From Anoplolepis gracilipes (lineage: Eukaryota; Arthropoda; Insecta; Hymenoptera; Formicidae), in the NCBI RefSeq assembly GCF_047496725.1, contig NC_132972.1:14585001-14649000 (forward strand): a DNA stretch of 64,000 nt, written 5' to 3'. Shown here one piece after another: positions 38,671 to 50,575 of this stretch. The notes under the pieces were generated by a model. That model made no database searches, had not been told where the DNA came from, and saw only the letters and a list, made by a program, of their open reading frames with translations. Within the stretch, counting starts at the first letter, position 1; each line of letters starts with the position of its first letter. The position numbers were made by a program, and so were the translations under genes.

Positions 38671-39590
38671 ATGCATACATTAAAATTAGTCATGATTGGA
38701 CCAACTAAGGTAAGAAAATTCTTCATTGATTGAATATTTATGGTGAATACTTATTAAAAAAGAATGTGAGATGATTTTTTAAATAAATTATGGTTAATAA
38801 TTGAAACAATGGTCACAAGCATACATATGTATTTATTTATTTAGAGCGGGAAGACCACGATAGCAAATTTTCTAGCAGATGCTACGGAAATTCCATATGA
38901 CTATCGTCCAACTCAAGGTGTTCGAATATTAGAATTTGAAATAAACGACATTGAGATAAACGATGAACGCATTTCAAGGGACATTGAGCTATGGGATTGC
39001 AGTGGAGATCACAAGTATAGAAAAATGATATGTATTTTTGCGATATTAACCAATTTTAAATGAAAAAAAAAAAACAGGACGTTCTGAATATATTTCATAG
39101 ATTCAAGAATTGCTGGCTAGCTATACGTAAAGGCGTGCATGGTGTGATACTTGTACATAATGCAAAAATGCAGGATTCTTCGAGACAGCTGAAAGAATTT
39201 TATGATTATTTCGTTAGTGGAGCCAAACTGAGGCCAAATAATTGTGTAATATTCTTCTTCGACTCTGATAATGCTACATCAAGTGCATCAAAAATTGTTT
39301 GTAAGTAGATTAACAATATAAAGATACTGATAAACATACACATATAATTCTACATCAATTTTTTTCGAATAATTTAAAACAGATTAACTTATGTATTATT
39401 AATTTCTAAATTTTATATAATTAAAGCATCTAGCTTCTCTAACGTCTCTCATGTCAAGTGTAATGTGGATAATGGTGGGGATAAATTAAAAGCTGATTTT
39501 CGATTATTCCTAAGTACCTTAATGACAAAACAGCAAGAAAACAAAGAAGAGAAAATGATATTAAGTGACAATATATTATTTGCTAAATAA
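38671..39590 (+). CDS. IFT22: Intraflagellar transport protein 22 (RABL5)
   Basis: Four exons (38671-38709, 38845-39014, 39101-39300, 39427-39590) encode 190 residues, close to the roughly 185 of vertebrate IFT22. It is a Rab-like small GTPase-fold subunit of the IFT-B complex, acting in ciliary transport. The N-terminus MHTLKLVMIGPTKSGKTTIA carries the P-loop GPTKSGKT (10-17). DIELWDCSGD supplies the switch II-like DxxG, and SCW/KNCWLA-type residues and HGVILVHN follow as in the family. A canonical NKxD guanine-specificity motif is not visible, as is usual for RABL5. In insects cilia occur only in sensory neurons and sperm, so expression should be restricted. Its 3' end faces COASY. Confidence 0.92.
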
Positions 39591-39789
39591 TATATATCTT
39601 TTATAGCAATTATGTAAATTTGTAAATAATGAAGAACACTCTTTTTTCATATTAATATCTATTTCTGTAATGTTATTTACATTCCCAACAATTTACCTGT
39701 CACCAGTATTTTCTTTATATCATATTTTTTAATTATAAATTGTATCACAAAATAATCAAATATTCATCAAATCAAGTATATTATTTACA

Positions 39790-39795
39790 AATAAA
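39790..39795 (+). terminator. Possible IFT22 poly(A) signal
   Basis: An AATAAA lies 200 bases past the IFT22 stop and 36 bases before the COASY stop on the opposite strand. Use of it would make the two 3' ends overlap or nearly so. Confidence 0.4.
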
Positions 39796-39830
39796 AGTTA
39801 AATTTTTCCATGATTATAAGACATGGAAAA

Positions 39831-40486
39831 TTAATTAAGATTTAGTTCTTTGGCTAAAGCTGCTGTTAATTCTCTCCATGCTTTTTCTACTTGTTCTAAT
39901 GTAATTTCATGAGACCATAAAGTACATATAACAACATTGGCTTCTTTAACTTGTTCTATATTACTCGGTTGTATTTCAATTCGCAACTTTGCTGCTTCCT
40001 CAGATAATTGATTTCTTTGCATTATTCGTTTTATAGCCTGTAAATACATTTAAAATATAAGCTGCTAAAAAGATGAATGTTACATAAACAGTTATAAATA
40101 TTCTATGCAAGCATAATTGAAGAAGCTTAAAAGATGTATATGATAAAACACAAACTAAAACTAGTTATATTTCTATCATTAAATATAAATAAACGAACAT
40201 AATTTATCTAAAAGACAAAGATCAACCTCATTTTGTGGAATGATGCAAGTCCAGATTTCATGGCATACATTTTGCCATTTAGCTTGAATCAAAACAGCTG
40301 CTTCCATCACAATGATATCCTTACCCTTTGAATAAAGAATATCTACTTCTTTTTTAGCTTCTCGCAGAATTAAAGGCCAAATTAATTTATTTAATTTTTC
40401 CAATTGCTCCTAAAATATGTATAATTCTCTATTAAATTAAATAATAAGTAATAAGAGATTAAAATATATGAAATGCTAGAAATAAC

Positions 40487-40544
<58 letters not shown>

Positions 40545-42034
40545 ATTATTGAACACTATGTCACCAAGTAACTTTCTATTTATAAATCCATCTGAATTGA
40601 GAATGGAAGAACCAAAATGTTCAACTATAGCATGAAAACATTCCTTTCCAGGTAAATATAAGTCATGAGCTAGTTTATCACAATTTACAAGACCGGCACC
40701 GAGTTTTTCCAACTTTTCAGCAACTGAAGATTTTCCGCTTGCGATACCGCCCGTTAAACCAATAATATATGGTTTTAAAGGCTTATCATTTATCCTCTAT
40801 AATAATAAAAAAAAATAAAATATTTTTAAATGTATAAATTACTAATTATAATAATTTATATATCCAAATATGCAAACTAAAAAATCTGAGATGCAATTAT
40901 TATTTAATAATTTATGATTGTATTGCATTGTAAATATTTTATACATTTTTAAACTTACAGGAGCTTGAAGTCTTGTACCAAGTAATTGTATCCTATGATT
41001 ACTAGAACTAATCTTTGCTTCTTCAATTTCATTATGACATTCGTTTGCTGCTAATTCTACCACATAAATGTCCAATTTGCTTAAATTTTTTTGTAAACGT
41101 AATTCATTAATTTTATCACCCCCACGTTTTGTTTCCTCACTCACAACTATCATCTCAAATGTTGGATCTTCTTTAGTAGGTCCATATAAATCATTGATAG
41201 GAATAACATCATATGTTATTGATGGATCTATATCTTCTAAAAATTCTTTAACTCCATTTATTCTTTGTGTACATGGTTGTATAAGCTCCCACAGTAATTT
41301 ACCTAAAAATATTTATTATTTATTTTTAATTGTACTGAATTATATCACATTGTAATCTTTTTTATTTATAAGTTATTCAAATTCAAAGATATTATGAAAG
41401 ATTAAAAAGTACAAGAATTAGATATATAAAAAAAGTTATTACCAGAAAGCATGTTAACATCTGTTACACCAACAGTAAGCTTTCCTGTACAACGTAAAAC
41501 AGCTTCACTTAGTAAGATCTTGTGACCATTGTGTAATCGATCAAATGTACCACCCAATACTACATTTTTGTAAGTTGTTACATTCTGTTCAGTATGATCT
41601 ACATCTTTAGGATCATTTTGTTCCTGATCATAGTTACAAGTAACAAAGCTATAATCCATCGATGTATTAGCTAAACAATCTTGTATAAATGTATCTGCCT
41701 CTTTCTTGCTGCACGTTTGATCAAAGATCACTATCTCCACTGGATTTTTAGTGTTTATGATGGATCTACCAGGATGTTTCATATTGGTGAGTAAAACACG
41801 AATATCAAGTCGAGAGGCAATTGTGGAAGTATTTACATATATGTCTGCAATATTCTTAGAATACTGAGGGCCTCTCTGTCGTGATGTTGTGACATTATAG
41901 TTTCCTGATGCAAAAATATTCTTCTCTGGAAGATATTGTATGTACAATGTTTTCAAAACATGTTTTTTAATCACAGGCAGTAACCTCCTTACTTTTGCAG
42001 GATTTGTTAAAACTAATAAACCAGTGTTTGCCAT
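39831..42034 (-). CDS. COASY: Bifunctional coenzyme A synthase
   Basis: Five exons (42034-41443, 41302-40959, 40796-40542, 40409-40227, 40037-39831) encode 526 residues; the human enzyme is 564. It catalyses the last two steps of CoA synthesis: phosphopantetheine adenylyltransferase, then dephospho-CoA kinase. The adenylyltransferase nucleotide-binding motif GGTFDRLHNGH is at 161-171. The kinase P-loop GLTGGIASGKSS is at 325-336, followed by the CD..AH segment that resembles the dephospho-CoA kinase core. The first 150 residues are the divergent N-terminal region found in animal COASY. The start is the ATG in GGAAATGGCAAAC at 42034, and no better upstream start is seen. Intron 3 is partly a TA microsatellite next to the donor of exon 3. 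Confidence 0.95.
40492..40540. repeat. TA microsatellite in COASY intron 3
   Basis: About 48 bases of TA immediately follow the exon 3 donor on the gene's strand, so that GTATATAT of the donor is itself the start of the repeat. Confidence 0.9.
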
Positions 42035-42589
42035 TTCCAGGACAGGTACATTAAAGTTACTTCAACTTCCAGAATGAGCCTCACTGATATTTTGATTTAC
42101 AAATTTCATTAGACTTTGAACCTAATGACCAGGAAATTGTGCAACTAATTAGTTGCATAAACTAGTTCATTTTTCAAACTTCTTGATTTTATGGGGAGAA
42201 TTCATTTTATATATTATTATTGTCATACACTGTAGCAATTATGTAAAACAAATTACAAATAGATTTTTCACATAAAAAACACTATTCATTAGATTAATAA
42301 ACCACTTAAGGTTAGGAATCAACATTAAGTTTTATCGTTTTGAACAAGTTTGTTATCGCGTTTTTCGTTCCATTGGCAGAAGAGAAGTCGAGAATTAAAT
42401 AAAAAATTGTTCAATCAGTAAATTTTAGAAAAAATATCTCTGTGTACAATGAATTATAAACAGATGCATTCATCTCTTTTATACATAAAATGCAACGTCA
42501 TCAACTACATTACTACATACAACAATTACATCTAAATGGTCAGAGAAAAGCCAACTAGATCCGTTTTAAAGCAGGCAAAACTACATAGT
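42035..42589. other. COASY upstream flank
   Basis: The likely promoter and 5' untranslated region of the minus-strand COASY gene. No distinct promoter motif was recognised and no other gene is visible. Confidence 0.4.
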
Positions 42590-42955
42590 CAGATCCATTT
42601 ATGGTGCCAACCGGTAAAACAACTGGTTGGTTTATGTCCGTGCTAAATCCATATATATAATTGCAGAGAGGAGCCTGAGAGGCGCCATGAAGCCGTTTTT
42701 GAGGGAACCCATTTTCACCGCGGTACAGTGGCGCTAACTGGATCGATTTTAGAGCCGGTGGAACTACGTAGCTGGATCGACTTTCCAGCGGTTCGCGTCC
42801 GTGCTAGATCCACAAATTATGGTTCGTGTCCGTGCTAGATCCATAATTGTGGATCTCAAAAGTATGAAACATATACATTCATTAATATTTTGTTACATAT
42901 TATTAATTGCAACTGCGCGTGATCTTTTTTCACTTTAACATATATTATGAATAAC
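42590..42955. repeat. Dispersed repeat, copy 1
   Basis: A GC-richer repeat containing CGTGCTAGATCCA units spaced about 36 bases apart, and a related CGTGCTAAATCCA unit further left. A 7-bp AGATCCA/TGGATCT hairpin is near 42834-42855. Almost the same sequence occurs in opposite orientation at 59565-59870, including the flanking TTTTTTCACTTTAACATATATTATGAATAA. The family is not recognised; a non-autonomous transposon is likely. Confidence 0.75.
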
Positions 42956-45015
42956 AATAAATTTGTTTTAATGTGTTATGTATATTCTTACGTTGAGTTG
43001 TTGAAGTTGGACCGAAACATTCAAATAAATGCGTTCTTTTATTTAAAAAAATTTGAATTATTTGCGTTCTTTACACTCTGTTCTCCTATTGTCTTTCCTT
43101 TCTCCATGACAGAATCGTATAGCAATATTAGAACAGAAAGAAACCTGAGGCTATAATTATACGGGCAACTTATTCTTAACATCGATAAGATATTATTAAA
43201 GATTGTTAATTTTAGGTAAATTTCATGACTATCGAGTAGTAGGAGACATAAGATTTTTAAAAAGAGCAAATAACAAACGTTGTCTTTGTTTGGACTCTCA
43301 TCAGTGTCAAAAACCTTAAATCGAATGAATAATCCATTTATACATTTTTATAAAAGTAGATATTAGATACTTAGCGTCATAATAGTTTTATGAAAAGAAG
43401 TGACCGAAAAAAAATTATGAATGTAATGATGTAATAACGTTTTTAAACAGTCAGTACCATGAATGATACTTAAGCTCAATTAACATAAAGAAAAAGATAT
43501 ATCCTAAAAAAAAAAAGAATAAGTCAGAGAAAGGGAAAACCGAATTTATCACAGACAGTTCTCATCGCAAAGTTAATTTTTCACAGCAGAAAAAATCGTA
43601 GAAAAATATTTTATTAATGTAGATAATTTTCTTTATATCTATAAATAATATATAATTAGCATTATAAAATAAGAAAAATTTATGTTCCATTCTAGTCATA
43701 AATTTTTTATTACAGTTTTCATAGTAGCATATTAAATGTATTTAGAGGTTTATGTGTTCAACACATTTTTCTTTGAGTTCTCAGATTATTATAAAATTAT
43801 TATTAGATTATTATTTATATTTTATTGCAGTTTGGTTTCTTTTTAAGAGGAAAATGCATTACGCACTGCTCGTCGATCGGTCTAGCGAGGGAGTGTGAGA
43901 CTCCTCCCCGTCTATAAAAAGTAGTATACCCACTAAAAACCCTTATATTTCTCAAAGTGCATTTTCTGAGGAGAAACGTTATATTTTGTAATACATTTAC
44001 ATACACAAATATGTATTATATGTGTGTTACACATAGAATTAATTATATTATAAATATATATTACAAAGTATGATATAAAATTTATTAGAAGCTTTTAGAT
44101 CAAACGTAACTGATAGTCTATCACGACCAAAAGAATTATTAATAAATTTCGATTACGTCTCTTTCAATTAAGAGAATCTGGAATTTTAATGAAATTTTGT
44201 GTTATTGTACGTGGTCTTTCAATATCGTGTAATTTACAATTGAATTTTTTTACAATAGATATACATAAATATAATGCAAACGTAATTTTATACAATAATA
44301 TCTTATACAATCTTAATAAATATGTAATGTGTACATAATTAAATTAAATTTTATTATAAATATAAATTTAATTTATATCCAATAATCTTTTTTATAATTA
44401 TTTTCTTTTTCTTTTTTTATATATTATATTTTATGATTTATATATAATTTATATTTAATGATTTCTTTTTATTTCACTGAAAAAATATTACGTTATTTTT
44501 ATATTTTTTCCTTTAAATTTAAATTTAATTTTAGAACTTTAATTTTACAGCTTTAGATTTAATTTTATTAAATTTTATTTTCTTTTCCAATATCCTAATA
44601 GCCATAGCAGACCAAGTAGACCTCACTCTACTTGCTGGTTACACTAGCAAAAATACATGATAAAGCGATTTGGGGATCGTAATTGGGAATTCGCAGTAAG
44701 ATTTAGGAAATCACGATCATATATATTTTTTACGCCTTTTCGCCAGTTTACCATTTTGACCACCATTTATATTATATTTTTCCAGCCAGTTGGACCTACC
44801 TTTGTTGCTCCTGGCTATAGTTATTTTAACTCGATTTCTACGAGCCAAGAATTGAGGAAGAAAAATAACTTCTACTGCCGGTAATAATTATCACCGGCAA
44901 ATAAGACGACTTATATTCATTTAGGATCGTATGATATTATAATACAATCGTTTTGTAAATGCGTATCATTAATCGTCGAAAGTTGCAAAAGATATATGAC
45001 AAATATAATCATGTA
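42956..45015. other. AT-rich noncoding stretch
   Basis: No supported gene. A GC-elevated patch at about 43850-43960 has a TATAAAA (43914-43920) but no attachable gene. An 8-bp inverted repeat (CAAGTAGA/TCTACTTG) lies near 44612-44633. Confidence 0.45.
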
Positions 45016-45456
45016 TATACCGAAAAAATTGTACTCTAAATGTAGACTTTAAGCCTTCTTAATAGGTATTCTTAATAAATAAGAATAATTTTTTACCGTG
45101 ATATATTTTAAAACACCTTATTTATAATGAAATTAAAACTATTGTATATATATTAATATATTATATATATTTAACTTGTCAAAATTTTAATAAATAGCAA
45201 ATGTCCATTTGTAAAATTGCTTTTTTTTGTTATTGGAATTCATAATCTCAAATATTAAATAATATAATAATAAGAAAATATTCTATTCAGTATATAAGTA
45301 TATTCTTACTTGCTAAGAATATCTGAAAGTACTCTTTAGAAGATTTCTCTCTTAAATTAATTGTAAGAAGATCTTCTTAATCTTTATTTTAAAGAAATAT
45401 ATTATAAAGTTAAATGAAATATTCTTAAACTGAGAATATAATTTTTTCGGTGTATG
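45016..45456. mobile_element. MITE with TATACCGAAAAAATT ends
   Basis: The left end TATACCGAAAAAATT (45016-45030) recurs inverted at about 45440-45456 as AATTTTTTCGGTGTA. Weaker pairing of TTCTTAA-containing segments continues inward. Size about 440 bases. Confidence 0.55.
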
Positions 45457-45919
45457 TAAAATATATTAGCATGCATATCAATCCCTCTGTCGGCGGGTCA
45501 TTAAACATTTGTATCTTTAAAATTGTTTTATAAAAATCTAATATATATAATTAAAATAAATATTTCATGTATGTCTTGCATAAAACTGGAATAAATCATA
45601 TATTTTTATTTTTTTTTAATATTTTTCTTTTTCTTTCAATTTTAATATACAAATGGTATACCTATTTTAACAAAAGTTAAAAAAAAAGTAAATAAAAGAT
45701 GCAATATAAAATTTTCTTTTGGAATACCTACAAAAAGAAATTTTTTTATAATTTAAAATTGACCCAAAGTACGACATGCATGCATTCCGCCGTCCGAGGG
45801 TTAAAGCAACGAATTTATCTACAATCTACATCTTTATCTACAAGTCTATTAATCTACATCTACAAATCTCTACACAAATCCGTCGCTTTAAAATATAATA
45901 AAAGCTTTTTGTCACTCAC

Positions 45920-45969
45920 CGACACTGATGCGCAACAGCGGAGTTGTCGATATTGAAGCTATATGTTAT
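45920..45969 (-). other. Candidate exon, copy A
   Basis: On the minus strand GTATGTTACAG ends at 45970 and is followed by 50 bases ending at 45920, directly before GTGAGTGAC, a near-ideal donor. The same acceptor/donor pair frames a 48-base segment in copy B (53795-53748). The sizes differ by two bases. Joined in the phase left by the upstream candidate donor, this copy meets a stop at once while copy B stays open. That would fit a decayed copy, or a noncoding transcript. Confidence 0.35.
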
Positions 45970-46280
45970 CTGTAACATACAAATATAAAGTCCAAATTAT
46001 AGCAGCGATTTTAAATAATTAATATTAAAGAATTTATTATTATACTTAATAAATTTATATTCGATGCGTACAATAATAAGCAGATATATAAATATCGAAT
46101 AATTATATAATTAAAAAAAAGAACTATTTTTTAAATAAATAGACTTTTATAAGATTTATGTAAAAATCTTTATCTCTGAGTTTCTCTTGTTGAAATCAAT
46201 CAACTAAATAAACTGAATTAAATCATATACGTGATTTATAATAATTAATCTACAAATAACAATATACAAATTATATTTAC

Positions 46281-46369
46281 CCTGGGGTTGCTCCGCCGAT
46301 GCAGGATGTCTTTCCTAGGCCTCCTCTTCCTCTCAGATTGTAAGGGACGTCAGGAACTATTGTTTTATA
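46281..46369 (-). promoter_or_regulatory. TATA box and candidate first exon, copy A
   Basis: A minus-strand TATAAAA (46369-46363) is followed about 80 bases on by a donor-like CCAGG/GTAAAT at 46281. The frame reading PDVPYNL then GGLGKTSCIGGATPG is open up to the donor. Copy B keeps the TATA box, the donor and this frame with a 6-base insertion (54188-54094). Which bases are transcribed is unknown. Confidence 0.3.
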
Positions 46370-46987
46370 CGCGCGATATACTTTTTTTAACTTGCTGAAA
46401 CGGCACAAAAATAAAATCGCGCAATATTTTACACCGTACGAAAGTAAAAACGCGCGATAGTTAGGACGGCACTTCCGCACTTTTACGCGCGATACTTTGA
46501 CGGCACTCCCGAATTTCGAAAAACGATCGAAAATCCCATTTCATCACGCACGAGAATCATACTTGAAGTCAACAAGTCGGGCGCGATCAAACTCCGAGCA
46601 AGAGTTAAGTCCGAATCGGAAGAGGACGGAAGATCGAGGGAATCGATCGCGAATGGGGTACGCTCGATTCTCGTTCGTGCAGTTCCGACATCCATTTGGC
46701 AACATCTTCCTCAATCAATCATTTTTCACTGAAAAGCAACGCTGAGAGAATCCCCAGTTAGTCGGCATCAAATACGATCCCCGACAACATAATTTCGTGG
46801 TCGAAATCAAGAAATATGAATGAAAACACGACCGCGATCGCGATGAAGCCGAGAACCGAGAGCCGAGACGAATGTCAAAAACAATAGCGCGCTATATGTC
46901 ACCAAGGTCGAATGTTATTATTTTATTTCGGAGTCATTTTAGACGTATTTTAACACGTTAAGATTTATCGTAATATTATTACGTATA

Positions 46988-47218
46988 TTATCGTCGCGAG
47001 AAACGTGTACGGCGCGCTCGACCTCGAGGTGACCGAACGCGAGGCGCACGTGCCGGCACCGGCGCCGACATCGGAGTAAAAACACGTGCGCACACTACGC
47101 CCGCCGGAGTATGAATGAATGACTCATGGCTGTCACTAGTCACGTACGCCGTACGCGCCGGGCTCCCCTCCCTTACTATAGAATGCGTGACGTCAAAGAC
47201 AAGGTCGAGTATGCTCAT
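46988..47218 (-). CDS. Hypothetical 76-residue arginine-rich frame, copy A
   Basis: An ATG at 47218 opens 76 codons beginning MSILDLVFDVTHSIVR and ending in an arginine-rich tail (RGRARRTRFSRR), then a stop. The counterpart in copy B (54804-54580) has the same first 16 residues and a nearly identical tail, and reads 74 codons to its stop at the same place. The middle of the frame differs considerably. No family was recognised. A CRE-type TGACGTCA lies inside the N-terminal part, so regulatory DNA with chance openness is an alternative. Confidence 0.25.
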   Translation of the reverse strand: MSILDLVFDVTHSIVREGSPARTAYVTSDSHESFIHTPAGVVCARVFTPMSAPVPARAPRVRSPRGRARRTRFSRR

Positions 47219-47493
47219 TCTCTCTCTCTCTCTTTCTCCTCGCGCCAGACAATAACAAATACGCACTATACTACGTGATATAATTTAACGCGTTGAAATA
47301 TGTACAATCAAATGATTCTAAAATACATATAAAATTCCTTAACTAAAATGATATTATTATTCGATTTAATGCGATATATTTAAAATACATAAAACGCGAT
47401 TACGAAATATGTAAAATACTTCAACGAAAGCAATCTTATGACTATTATAATTGCACGATTTATTTGTTATATTCGTAAAAAATTATATCAATG

Positions 47494-47902
<409 letters not shown>

Positions 47903-48354
47903 CAATTATTTGTAAAAGCGATAGAAATTTATATTATAGATACACGCATATATTTATAGACGTATAATAATTAAATATGAATTATTAATGAAAAATATGT
48001 ACAAATTTACTGCCTGTACTTATTACATTTACTATATATGTATAACTCTATGTAATTATAGAAATTTGTCATATTATATTAAATAAATATTCTCTCTTTC
48101 ATTGTAACTATTTAATTATTCCTATATATTACGTGTGTTTGTTTTAATCCATCAGAGAAAGTAAAAGAGAGAACGAGAGAAAAAACCAGAGATATTCTAT
48201 CACTTTATTCTATCACTGAAAATTAATTTATTAAATACAATTTATTAATATTTTAATATTTATTTATTATAAAAAGTTTTTTATTAGATGTGTGCGCCTG
48301 TTTTTATTATAGCTTATTCTATTTAATTTATTCGATTAAAATATGAATTTTTAC

Positions 48355-48550
48355 TAATAAAATATTTTACATAAATATCGGCAGTGTACTTCACGAGCAG
48401 TAATACATCAAAACATGTTTCCGCAGGAGGAACGATACTTTCTTTGCGAAATATGTTCTCCTAATAACTCAGAAGCGAATTTTCGAGCGTTTTAAAATAC
48501 ATTACTGCTCGTGAAGTACATTGCCCATATTTATGTAAAATATTTTATTA
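48355..48550. repeat. Inverted repeat within duplicated sequence
   Basis: TAAAATATTTTACATAAATA and CTTCACGAGCAGTAAT on the left (48355-48406) recur inverted at 48502-48550. The right arm and interior also occur in copy B at about 54830-54945, whereas the left arm does not. The shared block resumes at about 48425 and runs to about 48635. Confidence 0.7.
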
Positions 48551-49905
48551 ATAATATTTTATTAATAAAAATTGAACTTTCGAGGATATTAGGAGACACA
48601 TATTATTAATCGCGTATGAGTATATCAATTACATATATGTATATATAAACACAAAATTAAATGACTCTATTTAATGATTGAAAAGTTATATTTTATATAT
48701 ATTTATATTAGAATATATATAAATACATATTATTTATATAATTTTATTTTATTTTATTTTATTTAATTATTATAATTTTATTCAACAGTTTGACACGTTT
48801 AATTCACCTATTTGGTTTATTACAATTTTAACAACAGAATCCGTTTGATGTACTAATTTCGGGAAAAGAGAAAACTATTAATTGCTGTTAATTAATGCCG
48901 ATTATGCAGTTGGCATTCTTGTGCGCGATTAGTAGTTCGTCTTTCTGACTTTTATTAATAAAACAATATGTATAAAGATTGGTAATGCTGTTCACGATCA
49001 GTTATACGTCTTATTGAAAACATAATTTTAAAATTATCGTAACTTTTACGATACAATAAAAATTATTCGAATTATGATGTGTATCATTTTAATCAAACTT
49101 TCACTTTGCATTTTATTAGTTTAAAAATAATTTTAATGGATTAAGATTCTTGTGATTAAAATGTGAGAGATGATATAATATGATGGATTATATGGTTCAT
49201 ATTTAAACAAATGTAGAGATATGTTTTTTATATACATATTTAGCATTAACAATTATATATAAGAATAAAAAATTTTACACTATTTTACGGTATAACGGTG
49301 TTGGGCATTTACGGATAGATTAGAGGTAAACGACACAGTTATTGACCACTTGAGAAATATTTATTCTTAATTATGAAACAATCGATAGAGATCTTGTCAA
49401 TAATTATATTTCATTGTATGTATGTGGTAAACAAAAATATTAATTTTATTTGCAAGTTTTTCGTAGACAATGTAAAACATAAGCAAGAAGCATGTAGAAC
49501 AAGTTTTACATTAAAAGTTAAAATATAAAAGCTATTATACATATATTGATCATTTTTAAAAATCTATTTTATAAAAGAATCTGCGATATTTTATTTAAAG
49601 AAAAAAATATATCGCGAGTATTAAAGATAAATAAAAACTCGCGGTTTAAATAAAAATTGACAAATGCAAGTGATCAGTAATTACAGTGGTCAGTAATTAT
49701 ACGTAGAATACTAAAACTGTCACCTTATAAATGTGTAGCGCAATTTTAAATTACCGTGAAGAAATATGAGTTGTTTTTCACATTTAAATACAATCTAAAA
49801 GCCATGTAAAGTTATCTAGAAGACGCCTTGATCCGTGCTAGACGTCTTTTAAATGCCTTTTGTAAACATGTTTCTTTCGGACATTTGTGCTATTCCAGAG
49901 ATAGC

Positions 49906-50184
49906 TTAATTATACATAAAGTGATAGTTTAGATATTCTACGCCGTTAGTATCGTTAGTATCGAAGACGCCCAAGATTGGTAGTCGTTTAGAAGACACGA
50001 TATAAAAGTATATCGTGGCGTGTAAGTTCGTGAATTTATATTCTTTACGCGAACAACACGCAGCGATAAGTTCCGCTCCTCCTTCGTCCCAACCGTACAA
50101 TTTGCAATAAATAAAGTCGCTATTTTTGTCATACAAAAAAATTCTCCCACGAGACGGCTTACAATTGCACATATCAGATCGCAT
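49906..50184 (-). CDS. Weak 92-residue hypothetical frame
   Basis: An ATG at 50184 opens 92 codons with several cysteines (MCNCKPSRGRIF near the start, ACC mid-way) and aromatic residues. It is in a GC-elevated patch. No domain or homologous family is recognised, and no splice partner was found. It may be a chance frame. Confidence 0.18.
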   Translation of the reverse strand: MRSDMCNCKPSRGRIFLYDKNSDFIYCKLYGWDEGGAELIAACCSRKEYKFTNLHATIYFYIVSSKRLPILGVFDTNDTNGVEYLNYHFMYN

Positions 50185-50521
50185 TTAATAATCGTCCATT
50201 TTCACGAAGGGAAGAGATTAATCATACCATTAAATATCGCGGCAACATATCGATTATGATAATAAATCATCACTACTACGATGACGACGCAATCATCATC
50301 GTCATCGCGGTGGTGATGTATCATAGATAGAGAGAAACGATTGTTTGTAACGGAAAGATGTAATGTACCTAGTATTAGGATCTAGATAAGGCAAAGCTTC
50401 CTATTTTTTGCCCACGAAAACACATCATCGCGTTTCAGCCGGGATGAAAATGATTTTTTAATTAATTTCTCTTAGATCTCTGCGATTATTTATTTCACAA
50501 CACTAATGTCATATGGAATAT

Positions 50522-50575
50522 TTGGTAATGTATGGTATGTTTCATACTAATATGAAACATACCATACATTACCAA
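50522..50575. repeat. Perfect 25-bp hairpin with 4-nt loop
   Basis: Arms 50522-50546 and 50551-50575 are exact reverse complements (start TTGGTAATGTATGGTATG) around CTAA. Partial further copies of CCAATATTGATA follow at 50586-50625. Confidence 0.92.

Larger units (their letters stand above)
45720..47240. repeat. Duplicated block, copy A
   Basis: This block matches 53580-54810 in the same orientation over most of its length, with perhaps a tenth of bases different plus indels. Shared landmarks are CCGTCCGAGGGTTAAAGCAA, ACTCACCGACACTGATGC, TTGCTCCGCCGATGCAGGAT and GCGTGACGTCAAAGACAAGG. The right half is GC-elevated. After the final shared GAGTATGCTCATTC, copy A is interrupted by about 1.2 kb, including the TG microsatellite, before the shared sequence resumes at about 48425. 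Confidence 0.85.

Noticed and set aside
45699..45956. Plus-strand frame in copy A and its counterpart at 53557-53784 as duplicated genes
   Set aside because: They share only the start and the end. Indels shift the frame in between, and the ends overlap the better minus-strand splice-like signals.
46483..46695. Minus-strand 70-codon frame in duplicated block A as a conserved protein
   Set aside because: The copy B counterpart has a 2-base indel in the middle that shifts the frame, so this particular frame is not conserved.
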